Positions 50,643-60,464 of a stretch of DNA of 64,000 bases are shown here, in pieces; positions within the stretch are counted from its first letter, which is position 1; every line of letters starts with the position of its first letter. The notes under the pieces were generated by a model, which had not been told where the DNA came from, ran no database searches, and saw only the letters and a list, made by a program, of their open reading frames with translations. This stretch comes from Maratus speciosus. Lineage: Eukaryota > Arthropoda > Arachnida > Araneae > Salticidae. The translations under genes and the position numbers were made by a program. The DNA lies in contig OZ010786.1 of NCBI GenBank assembly GCA_963932465.1, forward strand, positions 596,801,038 to 596,865,037, given 5' to 3'.

Positions 50643-51533
50643 ATATATATGCTTTTCCAAAGTTGTTTGTTAAATAGAAAAAATGAATATACCTAAAAAT
50701 TTTAATCAGTATAGGTTATGATATATTTATGATATTAAAACAATAAAACATTTAACAAAATATAACCGCAATTCAGTACGTTTCCGAAATAGTAGCCTTG
50801 GCGAAATACAGAAAATAGCCTTGACGAGAAAAGAAATTTGATAATAACGTATTTTCTGGCAACCTATTTACTGTGTCATATACACAAGCAATTTTACCAT
50901 ATGTATACAATTTATTTAATGTAAGGAACCCGTTTATTTATTTTTATATACCAACATAAATAATTTGTATATAAAAAATAGTATTTTATACATGTATAAA
51001 TAAAATGTTTATATGTCTATAAATACATATTTAAATAACACAAAAGTTCATCAGGTTTGTTTTCATAGTTGTTTATATCATTTGGCAACATATCTCAGTT
51101 TCTGAAGCCCGAATTGCGCCAAGATAAAAAAAAAAAAAAACGATAAGGTCCCTATAGTGGAAAAATATCCTAATTCCATACGAAAGTTTAAAAATCTCCT
51201 TTTAATTAAATGAAATGTGTAACTAATAAACTGTCTTTAACGATGTGCGATAGATGCGGCGTACGAAGTCCGCTGCTGATGTTATTACATTGTATTATTA
51301 GCCTACTTACTGCTAATTTATTGTTAATTTTAAATCTGTAAATGAAAGATTATGGTTATAGATAAGATATGTTGGTCGCCAAAACCCGATTACAGAAAAT
51401 TAGTCTGAGTTATAAAGCTGTTACATGATTTCAAGCTGAATGAATTTTTATGTGCTTTTACACAAATCTTAATAAGGCAAATCTTTCAGTTTATCTTTCT
51501 ATCTTTTACTTCCTTAAAAATAATTTTATTAAA

Positions 51534-51927
51534 GACCGGGAGGCGTCTTCACAGATCATCACCTCATCGAGTTGACGGCTGAAATTTTAGGATTAGTTAA
51601 ATATCGATTAGCGTATTGAAATGTAACTGGTCTGCCAAGTCATATCTTTGTGGAAACCACCTACAGACCCAATTTTACGGGGTTAATTGGGGGATTTTCC
51701 ATTGTGTTTCCTGCACCCATTCCTCCATGTTTCCAAACTTTTGGATGCAGGAAAATACAATAGTAAACCTATCAGTTAACCACTAAAATTAGGTCTTCAG
51801 GTGGTTTCTACCAAGATATGACTTAACAGACCAGTTGCATTTAAATATGCTAATCTAGTTTTAACTAATCCTAAAATTTCAGCTGTAAACTCGATGAGGT
51901 GATGGTTTGTACAGACGCCTCCCGGTC
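51534..51927. repeat. near-palindromic element in U5
   Basis: Same 394-bp foldback as in U2, lying in the conserved left part of U5. Confidence 0.85.
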
Positions 51928-54355
51928 TATTATAAATGTCGGAATTCTAATCTCAATAGCACTCTGGTCAATCTGGAAATTATCCCTACTGTTTATGGAA
52001 CACTATTCCTTTAAGTGCGTTTTAGTGATGTTAATGAACTTATCCATATGCATCATACATATTATACATATGCATATAATACGTAATACATTTGCATCAT
52101 ACATATTATAGGTATGTGTATAATACATAATACATATGCATCATTATGACGTCAGAATAAACAAAACATTTTTTGTCACCAAATTTGAGAATTGACATGA
52201 TATATTACCAAATTTGGCGAAACTTTGCTAAATGTCGCCAAGCTTGGCGAATATTTGACGCTAGTGGCTATTTTTCAATGAGTTAATTATTAATGCGAGC
52301 CATCTATTTTTATTTTTCCGCATATCATCTGAATAGTCAAATGATATAACGTACTAATATTTCCAAAGTGCTAATAGTTTCGTCACTGCCCAAAACATCT
52401 GCTATTGTTATTGTATTGTACTGTTATTATACTTACTGTGACAATGTTGTTAATCTTTACACCGCTAAAACTTCTGTATTATATAAAGAGAATTTACGGA
52501 AACTATTAAAGCATTGAAACTGCCAGTTTTCCTTATGATTATTATAATTCTATAATGTGTAACCTGTTAATCGATATGTACCGTTAGAAGGAATCTTCTA
52601 TAATCCGGTTCCTCGCGTTTTAGTTTTCAGGTTTCGAATAAAATTAGCTACAATCTTAAAACCCTTAAAATCCTGGCACATTGACTAATTCTTCATCAAG
52701 ATCAGATGAGAAGAATGATAGATTTCGAAATGGGTCATGGCAGTGAGCCGTTAGGCCTTCTATTCTTCCGTATCGAATCTATTGAAAAGGTTAACGTGAA
52801 ACAAAAAGATATTATCATCAATATGGTTTAATGGAAATGCAGATATTGTCAAAGGATTTCATAAGAACCATTTCACTAGTACCCAATCGTATCAGTTAAA
52901 ATACAACAATTGGCAGTGAGCCCAATTAGAAAAGATTACTTAAGTGGATTAAAAATTTCCGCATTAGAGATAGAATCGTAACTGATAAGGAAACATATAT
53001 AAGTGAGTTAAGAGATATTTGTCAAGAAAAATATATGATGTGCTTCCATGATCGTAAAGAGTTCTTGATTTCTCTATCAAAAGCTTCCGACTTGGCGAAA
53101 GAATGGGCAAGTAAATTAAATTATGAATAACAGTAACATGATGCAACGTTTAACATGGAATTAATACGGTAAATACTGCTTGCTAGAGGCGGCTAGTACT
53201 TTAATATAAAAAGAAATAAAATATAAATTTGTAAAGCTCAATAAAATAAATTTAGGTATTTTTATGTTAGCCGGAGGCAAGTGGCAAATCGCCAAATACT
53301 GTTCCCAACTCCATTGTTCATATTGCATTCATTTCATTTAAAGATGTATACTTTTCAGTCATCTCATTTAAAATAGATGCATTTCCCTCATTTTATTTAC
53401 TAGAATATTTAACATAGAAATAAATAAATAAATAAATAAGAAATAATAACATAAACAAAAATATTTTATTTGAAAATCAAAGCATTGTTTCTAATTTACA
53501 CATGTGAAAAATGAAAACTGCTATTGGCGAAAAAACAAAAGACTAATGGGGAGATTTGCTCCCGGCTAACATAAAAGTACCGAAATTTAAGTTTTTTCAT
53601 ATTAATACAGTTTAGAATAACAAACTTGAAAAAAACATACAAAAAGTAGTGATATCCCAACAAAAAGTTTTCGGTAAAAAAAAAAAAAGCGCCAAGTTCT
53701 CCTTAATGTTTCGGCCAGAAAAAGTAGTGATATCTGAAGTTCGCACAAGTTCAAAGCCAAACATCCCAAATCTTTCATTGAAAATGGCTTCCTGCGACTT
53801 GGCCGTTAATGCCTTCGAGAGAGTTTTTCAGATTTTAAAATATGTACAAATGAGCTACATGCCAACAACATTTTTTGATTATTTTAGACATTTTGTGGCA
53901 CAGAGTACAGAAATGAAATACACATTTGAAAAAAGCATTTAAACAACTTCAGTCTATGCTTAGAAGTTAAAAATAACAAAATACTTGTATTCAGGAGATA
54001 ATATCCCTTATTGCTGGAACATAATTAGTATCAGCTTTTAACAGTTTATAAATCGAATACCTCTTAATGTATGCAAACAAACTATAATAAATGTTCAAAC
54101 GAAAAAAATCTCTTTCGTCAATACACAAGATTTCAATATTAAACAATAAAATATAATGTAACATATTGTGAGATTTGAAGTAAGTAAATTTTGTTTTATT
54201 TCTTGGGTTTTACGTTAATGACTTTAGCTTTAGACCGTACAAAATGGGAATTAAACCACAAGTGGACTAAATCATCTGTAATCAAAACTAATGTTGAATA
54301 TTAATGATGTGAATTATCATACTGCTAACAAAGCGTAAACCAACTTAGTGAAAAA

Positions 54356-54426
54356 TGTCCAAGCCGTGAATCGAACCCGGGTCCCTGGAATAGATCTCTA
54401 GTGCTCTACCACTAAACCACAAGGAC
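54356..54426 (-). repeat. tRNA-like arm (left)
   Basis: Its reverse complement starts gtccttgtggtttagtggta and ends in a T-arm with gggttcgattc. The cloverleaf is approximate: acceptor stem mismatches and no T33 in the anticodon loop argue against a working tRNA. Confidence 0.6.
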
Positions 54427-54725
54427 GATGTCGAGCTTGGCATTTCTCACTTATATAAGTCGGTAAGGCTGCTACCGCAGCACAAGATGGAGAAGTCTTC
54501 ATGAGCACACATTCTAGCGGCGTAACATGAGACGCAAATAAACCCAACATTTCTGCACATGAAATGTAGTTGAAAAATTAATTAAAATTGTATATTCACC
54601 GATGCTGGGTTTATTTGAGTCTCATGTTACGCCGCTAGAATGTGTGCTCATGAAGACTTCTCCATCTTGTGCTGCGGTAGCATCCTTACCGACTTATATA
54701 AGTGAGAAATGCCAAGCTGGACATC

Positions 54726-54796
54726 GTCCTTGTGGTTTAGTGGTAGAGCACTGGAGATCTATTCCAGGGACCCGGGTTCGATTCCCGGCTTGGACA
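54726..54796 (+). repeat. tRNA-like arm (right)
   Basis: Mirror of 54356-54426. The anticodon stem ctgga/tccag and T-stem ccggg/cccgg pair well. The loop gatctat lacks the canonical T33. Probably a SINE head. Confidence 0.6.
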
Positions 54797-55351
54797 TTTT
54801 TCACTAAGTTGGTTTACGCTTTGTTAGCAGTGTGATAATTCACATCATTAATATTCAATAATTTCAAGCGTAATTTCACTGCTGAAATGTAGTTGAAAAA
54901 TTAATTAAAACTAATGTTTGTTGAAACTGAATGGTAGTTATCAGAAATCGTTTACTTTCTGTGAATTTGCCTCTTTCCATTCTAATCTTACTTTTAATAT
55001 TTAAATAATTCATAAATGCTTAATTTCCAATCATTAATTTTGAAATGCTGTAGAAGGGCATTAACGGCCAAGTCGCAGGAAGCCATTTTCAATGAAAGAT
55101 TTGGGATGTTTGGCTTTGAACTTGTGCGAACTTCAGATATCACTACTTTTTCTGGCCGAAACATTAAGGAGAACTTGGCGCTTTTTTTTTTTACCGAAAA
55201 CTTTTTGTTGGGATCTGTTATTCTACGATGGAAATAAAATATTACTTGCACCCAAACAAAAAAACTTTTTATTTCACAATGTGATTAATTACTGTAATAA
55301 AATGTGATTATAATTGATAAATTACATATTCAAAATAAAAATTCTGTTTAA

Positions 55352-55749
55352 CCCTCTCGCTGCGTGGTTTGTTTTATCAAAATGGGTTCAAAAATTGCGC
55401 AATTTTTTAATTACATATTACAAATCTACATATAGTTTAAAGTTAAAATATGTGAATATTTTTGAAAAAGATTTTTTTTCTATGTAGAATTATATCATAA
55501 AATAGGTATGTTAGAAAGAGCGTCTGATATAGAATTTTCAATGTTTTATCGACGGTTTTTCAAAACAGACATTTTTGAATAATTTAATCGGGAAAATGCC
55601 AAGCAAAATTTTCAATAAAAAATAACTGGGGGAATAATCAACGAGAGTTAATTAAACGGAAAAAATGCACCCCCGAGGAAAACTCGGGTTGCGCAAACTT
55701 TGTTACTTTTACGTTGCCCGAGGAAATCTCGGGTTGCACAGCGAGAGGG
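55352..55749. mobile_element. 398-bp TTAA-type MITE
   Basis: TTAA at 55348-55351 and 55750-55753. Ends CCCTCTCGCTGCGTGG and TTGCACAGCGAGAGGG are inverted repeats. A direct motif cgaggaaa(a/t)ctcgggttgc occurs twice near the right end (about 55674 and 55719). Non-coding, piggyBac-like by target site and CCCT ends. Confidence 0.85.
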
Positions 55750-55753
55750 TTAA

Positions 55754-56440
55754 TACCAAAGTATTTCTAGTTATTTCCTTTTTATTTTATGTATTATATA
55801 CATCGATTTTTCTTTTCTGTACAAAAACCAATGGTTAAGTAATAATTCAGAAAAGTTTCCTTTTTATACGCTGATCTTCCTTAAGGAAAATGTGTATGGG
55901 AATTTTTTTTTACCTTGCTTTGGTATTTTGAAATTTTATTTGAAGTGGTTAAATAATGATTAAAGTCAAATTAATAATATTATTAAAATATGCATAATTC
56001 TAACCATTTTATTTACTGATATATATTCTTTTATTCCTATAATGAAGTTTTTCCCTACATAAAAATCTAATACAGAAAATATGCTGAGCTGTATGCATTA
56101 TCAAAAACTCACATTTTCAAATCAGTAATGAATTGTAAATCATTGATTAAAATGTGATTTGCATTTTTAGAAATTTATTTTAAAAAATACATTTTCTGTT
56201 TCGCAACATTCTACAACTGCCTGTATTTTCATTGTACATTATTAAATCTCATTTCTGTTGACAGATATTCATAAAAAGTAAATAAGAAACTTCTTAAATT
56301 GTTTAGAATGTCAAATCTATTATCTATCTATTTATATAAAATCCAAGTCTCTGTGTGTCCCTCACGATTCCGGTACAACCGCCTCATTGTAATGACGCAA
56401 TGAGTAATTGTTGAAAAATACTAATGCAGGGTTACCACAG
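55754..56440. other. AT-rich intergenic DNA, no gene seen
   Basis: No coding signal. At about 56333 tatataaaatccaagtctct then gtgtgtccctc resembles the start of a common class of AT-rich dispersed animal repeats, but no boundaries are visible. Confidence 0.45.
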
Positions 56441-56580
56441 TACCGCCAAAGGTTGACCAACTTGGCGAAATATCGCCAAATTTGAAAAAATGCCGCCAAA
56501 TTTGGCGACAGAAATAAGTTGTCATATATGAAGCCAACTTGGCGATAGCTGGGTTTTTTGGCGAAATTCTCATTTAAAAC
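56441..56580. repeat. TTGGCG/CGCCAA-rich patch
   Basis: Many copies of ttggcga or tcgccaa in both orientations lie within 140 bp (for example cgccaaatttggcgaca near 56500). Similar clusters occur in the 4-kb units (about 40185-40270) and in the ends of the Merlin-type elements nearby. Confidence 0.6.
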
Positions 56581-57062
56581 CATTAATCTTTCATAATCGA
56601 GGTCACCGCAATATAATTTTAACTTCGTACTTTTAAGGGTTTTTTTTTTTTTTTTTCAGAATCTATGGATGAGAATTTAAAAGTGTAATATAGGAAAATG
56701 TACGTCTTTACATCTTAATCCCGATGCTACTAATAACCGCCAATAGACGGCGCTGTACTGTCCGAGCTCCTAACTGCCCGATTTTAATGTGCTTTAGGTA
56801 CTTTACCAGTATAGGACCTTGGCGAGATAAAGAAAATACGTACTTTTCCGTTATACGGACACGATGCCAAAATATATGCTAATGCGCCAATTATTTCAAC
56901 CCTGATCGTGAAAAAGATTTTTATTGTAAACCATGCGGAACATTGTGATATGCTATTTATGAAACGTGAATCGCGTGAATTTTTATTATTTAACATTAAA
57001 AGCTATTTAATTTACTATTTGAATTGGAAATATTTTTTTTTATGAAGTTATAATTTACTTTT

Positions 57063-57871
57063 ATTGCTGACGCTGAGATAGATTTTACCATTTGGCAATT
57101 ACCAGATGATGAGAAAATTGCGATAAAACTGTTTCAGGAATTTGGAATTCTGCATAACAAAATGTTGTGTTCAAAAAACCATGAAATGGAATATAAAAAA
57201 GCGTAGGAATACGACAGAAAACATGGTTTGAAAATCCGAAATGGAGATGTAGCTTACGATCATGCCGAGAAAGCGTAAGAATAAGACAGAAAACATGGTT
57301 TGAAGGATCACTGTTGTCTTAATGCTTTAAGGTTTATATATGGTAGTGATGCCATATTCGCCCTATATTGGCGCGATTTTTTTCTGTCGCCAATATCATA
57401 TAGGCAACAGGTACTTAACTTGCACCAAAGGGTCGTTATTTTGCTTGATGTGGTAACCCGGATTATGTTGTTTATGCTGTTGATGTTATCGCCAAATTGG
57501 CAACCGAAAAAAATCGCGCCAATATGTCATCTGTACCTTATATATTTATGGTGCCAAGGGTTGACATCGATTGAGTTTTGTGGGCTGCAACTTGATATGA
57601 ATCAAAACACAACAACTGACTGGAATAGTTATTTGAGAGAAGTTTGTGCAAATGCTTTGTGTTCAATAACAAACAGAAAAATCTGTGGACCTAATAAAAT
57701 TATAGAAGTAGATGAAAGTCTTTTTACCAGAAAAAAAGCAACGTAGGACGTTTTCTTCCTCCTCAGTGGGTGTTAGGTGGTTTATGTCGTGAAACACGGG
57801 GATGTTTTCTTACTACTATTCCCGATCGTACAGCTGAAACTTTAATGGTGGCAATGGAAAACAAGGCTTAG
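57063..57871 (+). pseudogene. Merlin (IS1016/IS1595-type) transposase, broken
   Basis: The family cuts and pastes DNA with a DDE-type nuclease. In order along the plus strand: FTIWQLPDDEKIAIKLFQEF and LCSKNHEM (57063-57206, frame closed by a stop); then in another frame KWRCSLRSCRESVRIRQ and KTWFEGS (57239-57320), the WRC-x4-C zinc-ribbon part. A 196-bp MITE interrupts at 57342-57537. Coding resumes with DWNSYLREVCANAL and IIEVDESLFTRKK (57560-57740; D at about 57711 is the first catalytic residue). After a frameshift come LPPQWVLGGL and IPDRTAETLMVAMEN, ending at a stop at about 57871. The second aspartate and last acidic residue are absent, as the coding part stops at the MITE at 57878. About 36 bp around the zinc ribbon are imperfectly repeated (57197-57233, 57268-57304). 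It is non-functional. Confidence 0.88.
57342..57537. mobile_element. Merlin-type MITE family A, copy A1 (inside the transposase)
   Basis: 196 bp. ttatatat is duplicated exactly at 57334-57341 and 57538-57545. Slightly decayed ends GGTAGTGATGCCAT and ATGTCATCTGTACC. Inner half-sites ttggcgcgatttttt and aaaaaatcgcgccaa. It splits the Merlin transposase remnant. Confidence 0.92.
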
Positions 57872-57877
57872 ATGTTG

Positions 57878-58076
57878 GGCACAGATGTCATATACGCCCC
57901 TTATTGGCGCGACTTTTTACCGATGCCATTTTGGCAAAAACCTCTTTACTATATCATCTATATCCGGGTTACTATATCAAGCAAAATAACGACACTTTGG
58001 CGCAAGTTAAGTACCCGGTGCGTATATGACATTGGCGTCAGAAAAAATTGCGCCAATATGATATGACATCTGTGCC
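57878..58076. mobile_element. Merlin-type MITE family A, copy A2
   Basis: 199 bp, ends GGCACAGATGTCATA and TATGACATCTGTGCC. Flanking octamers agatgttg and aaatgctg match at 6 of 8. It truncates the transposase remnant. Confidence 0.85.
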
Positions 58077-58396
58077 AAATGCTGTATATTCCTGCGGCCG
58101 CCATCTTCGATATTTTGAGATTTCTTGGCGATGTTTTACATTTTATTTTCGTTAATCCTAAGAAACGCATAAATCGCTCCGTGACGACATTTACTACTTG
58201 GCGGAAAAGGGGATTTCACGCCAAGAAAAAATCCAAGATGGCAGCCGCGTGAATATATGACATCTGTTCCGTTTAGTATGAGTTTTAATTTATTACTCTA
58301 TTGTATAACAGTTATTTGTTCACTTATTTTAAGTATATATTTGTGATTTAATAAAATAGTTCGTAAAAGTCTGTAATTTTCAAATGTCATATTTTT
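58077..58396. other. non-coding interior of the Merlin relic
   Basis: Contains an inverted pair around gcggccgccatcttcga (about 58097) and aagatggcagccgcgtg (about 58235), followed by tgacatctgttcc, which resembles a family A right end. A decayed further family A-like hairpin is possible. Confidence 0.4.
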
Positions 58397-58668
58397 GGTA
58401 CTTCTTAATTATCCCGTCAACCAATTTCGCCAAATTATATAAATCGCCAAATTATACACATTGACAAAATTTTTTATTTTAAATAACGAAAGAACAAATA
58501 AATTAGTAAAACATTAATAAAAATACAAATAAAACGTCGAATTAATGGTTTTACTGGCCATTATTGGCATTTAATCTTACAATTAATTAATTAATGGCAA
58601 CCATTATTGGCAATTAATCTTACAATTTGGCGACAGTAATTTGGTCGACGGGATAACTAAGAAGTACC
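58397..58668. mobile_element. GGTACTTCTT MITE family B, copy B1
   Basis: 272 bp. Ends GGTACTTCTTAATTATCCCG and CGGGATAACTAAGAAGTACC. tattttt is repeated at 58390-58396 and 58669-58675 (7 bp, or 8 with one mismatch). Internal ggcaatttaatcttacaa-like motifs. Confidence 0.82.
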
Positions 58669-58951
58669 TATTTTTTAAATGCTCACTTTATCTTCATGTT
58701 TTTTCTTTTATTTTTCAAATGTTTCAATTCACATGATTTTCATTTTGCGCCAACTATTACGCTTGGCGGCAATGGTGTCCGTATAACGGAAAAGTACCAG
58801 AAAATGAAATTTGGCAACATATTTTCTAGCAACTTATTCACTGTTTCATATACTACACAAGTAAATTTTCAATATTTACACAATTTATTTAATACACCGA
58901 AGCAACTATATATTTTTGTATACAAACAGAAGTAAATTGTATATAAAAAAA

Positions 58952-59235
58952 GATACTTATTAGTTATCCCGTCGACCAAATTACTGTCGCCAAATTGCAA
59001 GATTAAATGCCAATAATGGTTGATCGTAAATGTCACATTCACTTGACAACACGTGTTTATGTCATCAAGTGATTTTTATTTCGACGTTTTATTTGTATTT
59101 TTATTAATGTTATGCTAAATTATTTGTTCTTTCGTTATTTAAAATAAAAATTACGTCAATTTGTATAATTTGGCGAGCGGTTTGGCGATTTATATAATTT
59201 GGCGGAATTGGTCGACGGGATAACTAACAAGTGCC
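58952..59235. mobile_element. MITE family B, copy B2
   Basis: 284 bp, in reverse orientation to B1. Ends GATACTTATTAGTTATCCCG and CGGGATAACTAACAAGTGCC. Seven A bases flank each side, compatible with a TSD in an A run. It lies inside the outer element 56797-59421. Confidence 0.8.
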
Positions 59236-59485
59236 AAAAAAACCCCAACAATAATATAGATATAAGTAAAATATTTATAGATTATATAAATAAACTTAAA
59301 AGTTTGTTTATTTGATTTTCATAGCTAGTTATATGATTTGATCACAAATCTCACTTTCTGATGCCCGAATTACAACAAGCTTTTTAAAAATTCGCCAAGA
59401 CCCCTATAGTGGAAAAGTACCAAAATGTCTATTATTTTGCACAATCTGCGCTATAGTTTGTACAAAAAAATTAAGAATAAAATAA

Positions 59486-59691
59486 GGCACAGATGTCATA
59501 TACGCCCCATATGGGCGCGATTTTTTTCTGTCGCCAATATCATATACGCACCGGGTACTTAACTGGTGCCAAAGTGTCGTTATTTTGCTTGATATGGTTA
59601 CCCGGATATAGATGATATAGTAACGATGTTTTCGTCAAACTGGCGTCGGAAAAAAATCGCGCCAATGTGGGGCGTATATGACATCTGTGCC
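59486..59691. mobile_element. Merlin-type MITE family A, copy A3
   Basis: 206 bp with GGCACAGATGTCATATACG and mirrored right end. Exact TSD taaaataa at 59478-59485 and 59692-59699. Confidence 0.95.
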
Positions 59692-59835
59692 TAAAATAAA
59701 TGTAAAATAAGACTAAAAAAGAGTTGTTTGACTAAAATATTAAAAACAAAATATATGTATTTTTCTAAATTTTTATTTATTTTTTTTTAAAAGACATGCT
59801 TTTATTAAAATTCTTCAAAAATGTATTAAAAAAAT

Positions 59836-60118
59836 GGTACTTCTTAGTTATCCCGTCGACCAATTTCGCCAAATTATATAAACTGCCAAACCACTCGCCA
59901 AATTACACACATTGACATAATTTTTATTTTAAATAACGAAAGAACAAATAAATTAGTAAAATATTAATAAAAATACAAATAAAACGTCGAATTAATGGTT
60001 TTATTGGCCATTATTGGCATTTAATCTTACAATTAGTTAATTAATGGCAAACATTATTGGTATTTAATCTTACAATTTGGTGACAGTAATTTGGTCGACG
60101 GGATAACTAAGAAGTACC
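59836..60118. mobile_element. MITE family B, copy B3
   Basis: 283 bp. Ends GGTACTTCTTAGTTATCCCG and CGGGATAACTAAGAAGTACC are perfect inverted repeats. Flanks aaaaaaat and aaatatat agree at 6 of 8; an (AT)n tract follows at 60120-60140. Confidence 0.85.
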
Positions 60119-60120
60119 AA

Positions 60121-60142
<22 letters not shown>

Positions 60143-60151
<9 letters not shown>

Positions 60152-60456
60152 TACACTAAAAAGTAGCAAATAATATTTGGGCTTGAAAATAAATTGTTTT
60201 ATTTTCCCATGACCAAGGGGGAAAATATGAAAGCGCGGGCGCCAACTTTATATACATATATACATAGGTAACGTACATAATATAATATCATAAAAATCTT
60301 AAACAAAAGTTAAATTGAATTGGCGCCCAAGCTTTCATTTTTTTTTCTTGGACATGAGAAAATAAAACAATTTCATTTCAATCCCAAAATTTTCCCACTT
60401 TTTAGAGCATTAAAAAAATACATTTTTGTGAATATTAATGAAAGTATGTCCTTCAA
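60143..60456. repeat. inverted repeat around a GCGGGCGCC core
   Basis: Roughly 60195-60260 (aaattgttttattttcccatg ... gcgggcgccaa, allowing gaps) pairs with 60320-60380 (ttggcgcccaagctttca ... catgagaaaataaaacaatt, allowing gaps). The hairpin has about 60-bp arms and may be another short MITE. No TSD was established. Confidence 0.55.
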
Positions 60457-60464
60457 AATTTTTT

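Larger units (their letters stand above)
54294..54906. mobile_element. tRNA-armed inverted element with 10-bp TSD
   Basis: aaaactaatg is duplicated at 54284-54293 and 54907-54916, and units U1-U4 show the uninterrupted site. Two long inverted arms each hold a tRNA-like unit: minus 54356-54426 and plus 54726-54796 (A box tggtttagtggtagagc, B box gggttcgattcc). A tail phrase gaaatgtagttgaaaaatta occurs in direct orientation in the centre (about 54561) and at the right end (about 54885). The long TSD and tail suggest retrotransposition of an inverted SINE pair and not cut-and-paste movement. Confidence 0.8.
50643..55214. repeat. 4-kb tandem unit U5 (right half divergent, with insertion)
   Basis: Nearly identical to U4 up to about 52371, then clearly diverged to the end. 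It carries a 613-bp tRNA-armed insertion (54294-54906) inside its TIR element. Homology to the array stops exactly at the GGGAT end of the TIR element (55214), followed by unrelated sequence. Confidence 0.93.
53654..55214. mobile_element. TIR element in U5, interrupted by a tRNA-armed insertion
   Basis: A diverged copy with both inverted arms present. The centre is split by the 613-bp element at 54294-54906. The small ORFs at 53649-53942 and 54994-55251 are readings through the two arms and share residues only for that reason. Confidence 0.8.
56839..58798 (+). mobile_element. Merlin element relic (1.96 kb) with 8-bp TSD
   Basis: The left end CGTACTTTTCCGTTATACGG and the right end mirror (CCGTATAACGGAAAAGTACC) are about 24-bp inverted repeats. 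Flanks are agaaaata (56831-56838) and agaaaatg (58799-58806), 7 of 8 identical. It encloses a Merlin-type transposase remnant (57063-57871). Merlin elements (related to bacterial IS1016) make 8-9-bp TSDs, which fits. Later insertions within it are MITEs at 57342-57537, 57878-58076 and 58397-58668. Confidence 0.85.
56797..59421. mobile_element. outer GGTACTTTACC element, split by Merlin insertion
   Basis: The left end GGTACTTTACCAGTATAGGA continues into cttggcg. The right end cgccaagacccctatagtgg then AAAAGTACC is its inverted partner. Internal sequence (ggcaacatattttctagcaa, caagtaaattttcaat) matches the 34780-35168 segment of the 4-kb units. The Merlin relic 56839-58798 and the MITE 58952-59235 lie inside. 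No TSD is evident. Without insertions it would be a few hundred bp and non-autonomous. Confidence 0.6.

Noticed and set aside
34648..55214. CRISPR-like or satellite-type array
   Set aside because: The repeats are 4 kb long, contiguous and eukaryotic in context, with complex internal elements. There are no short repeats with unique spacers.
53649..55251. ORFs of 97 and 85 codons sharing about 40 residues in opposite orientations
   Set aside because: They are readings of the two inverted arms of the TIR element, so the shared residues reflect the inverted repeat and not a conserved protein.
57342..57537. hAT assignment for family A because of the 8-bp TSD
   Set aside because: The ends start GGCAC and not CAG, and the elements lie in and beside a Merlin relic with the same TSD length.
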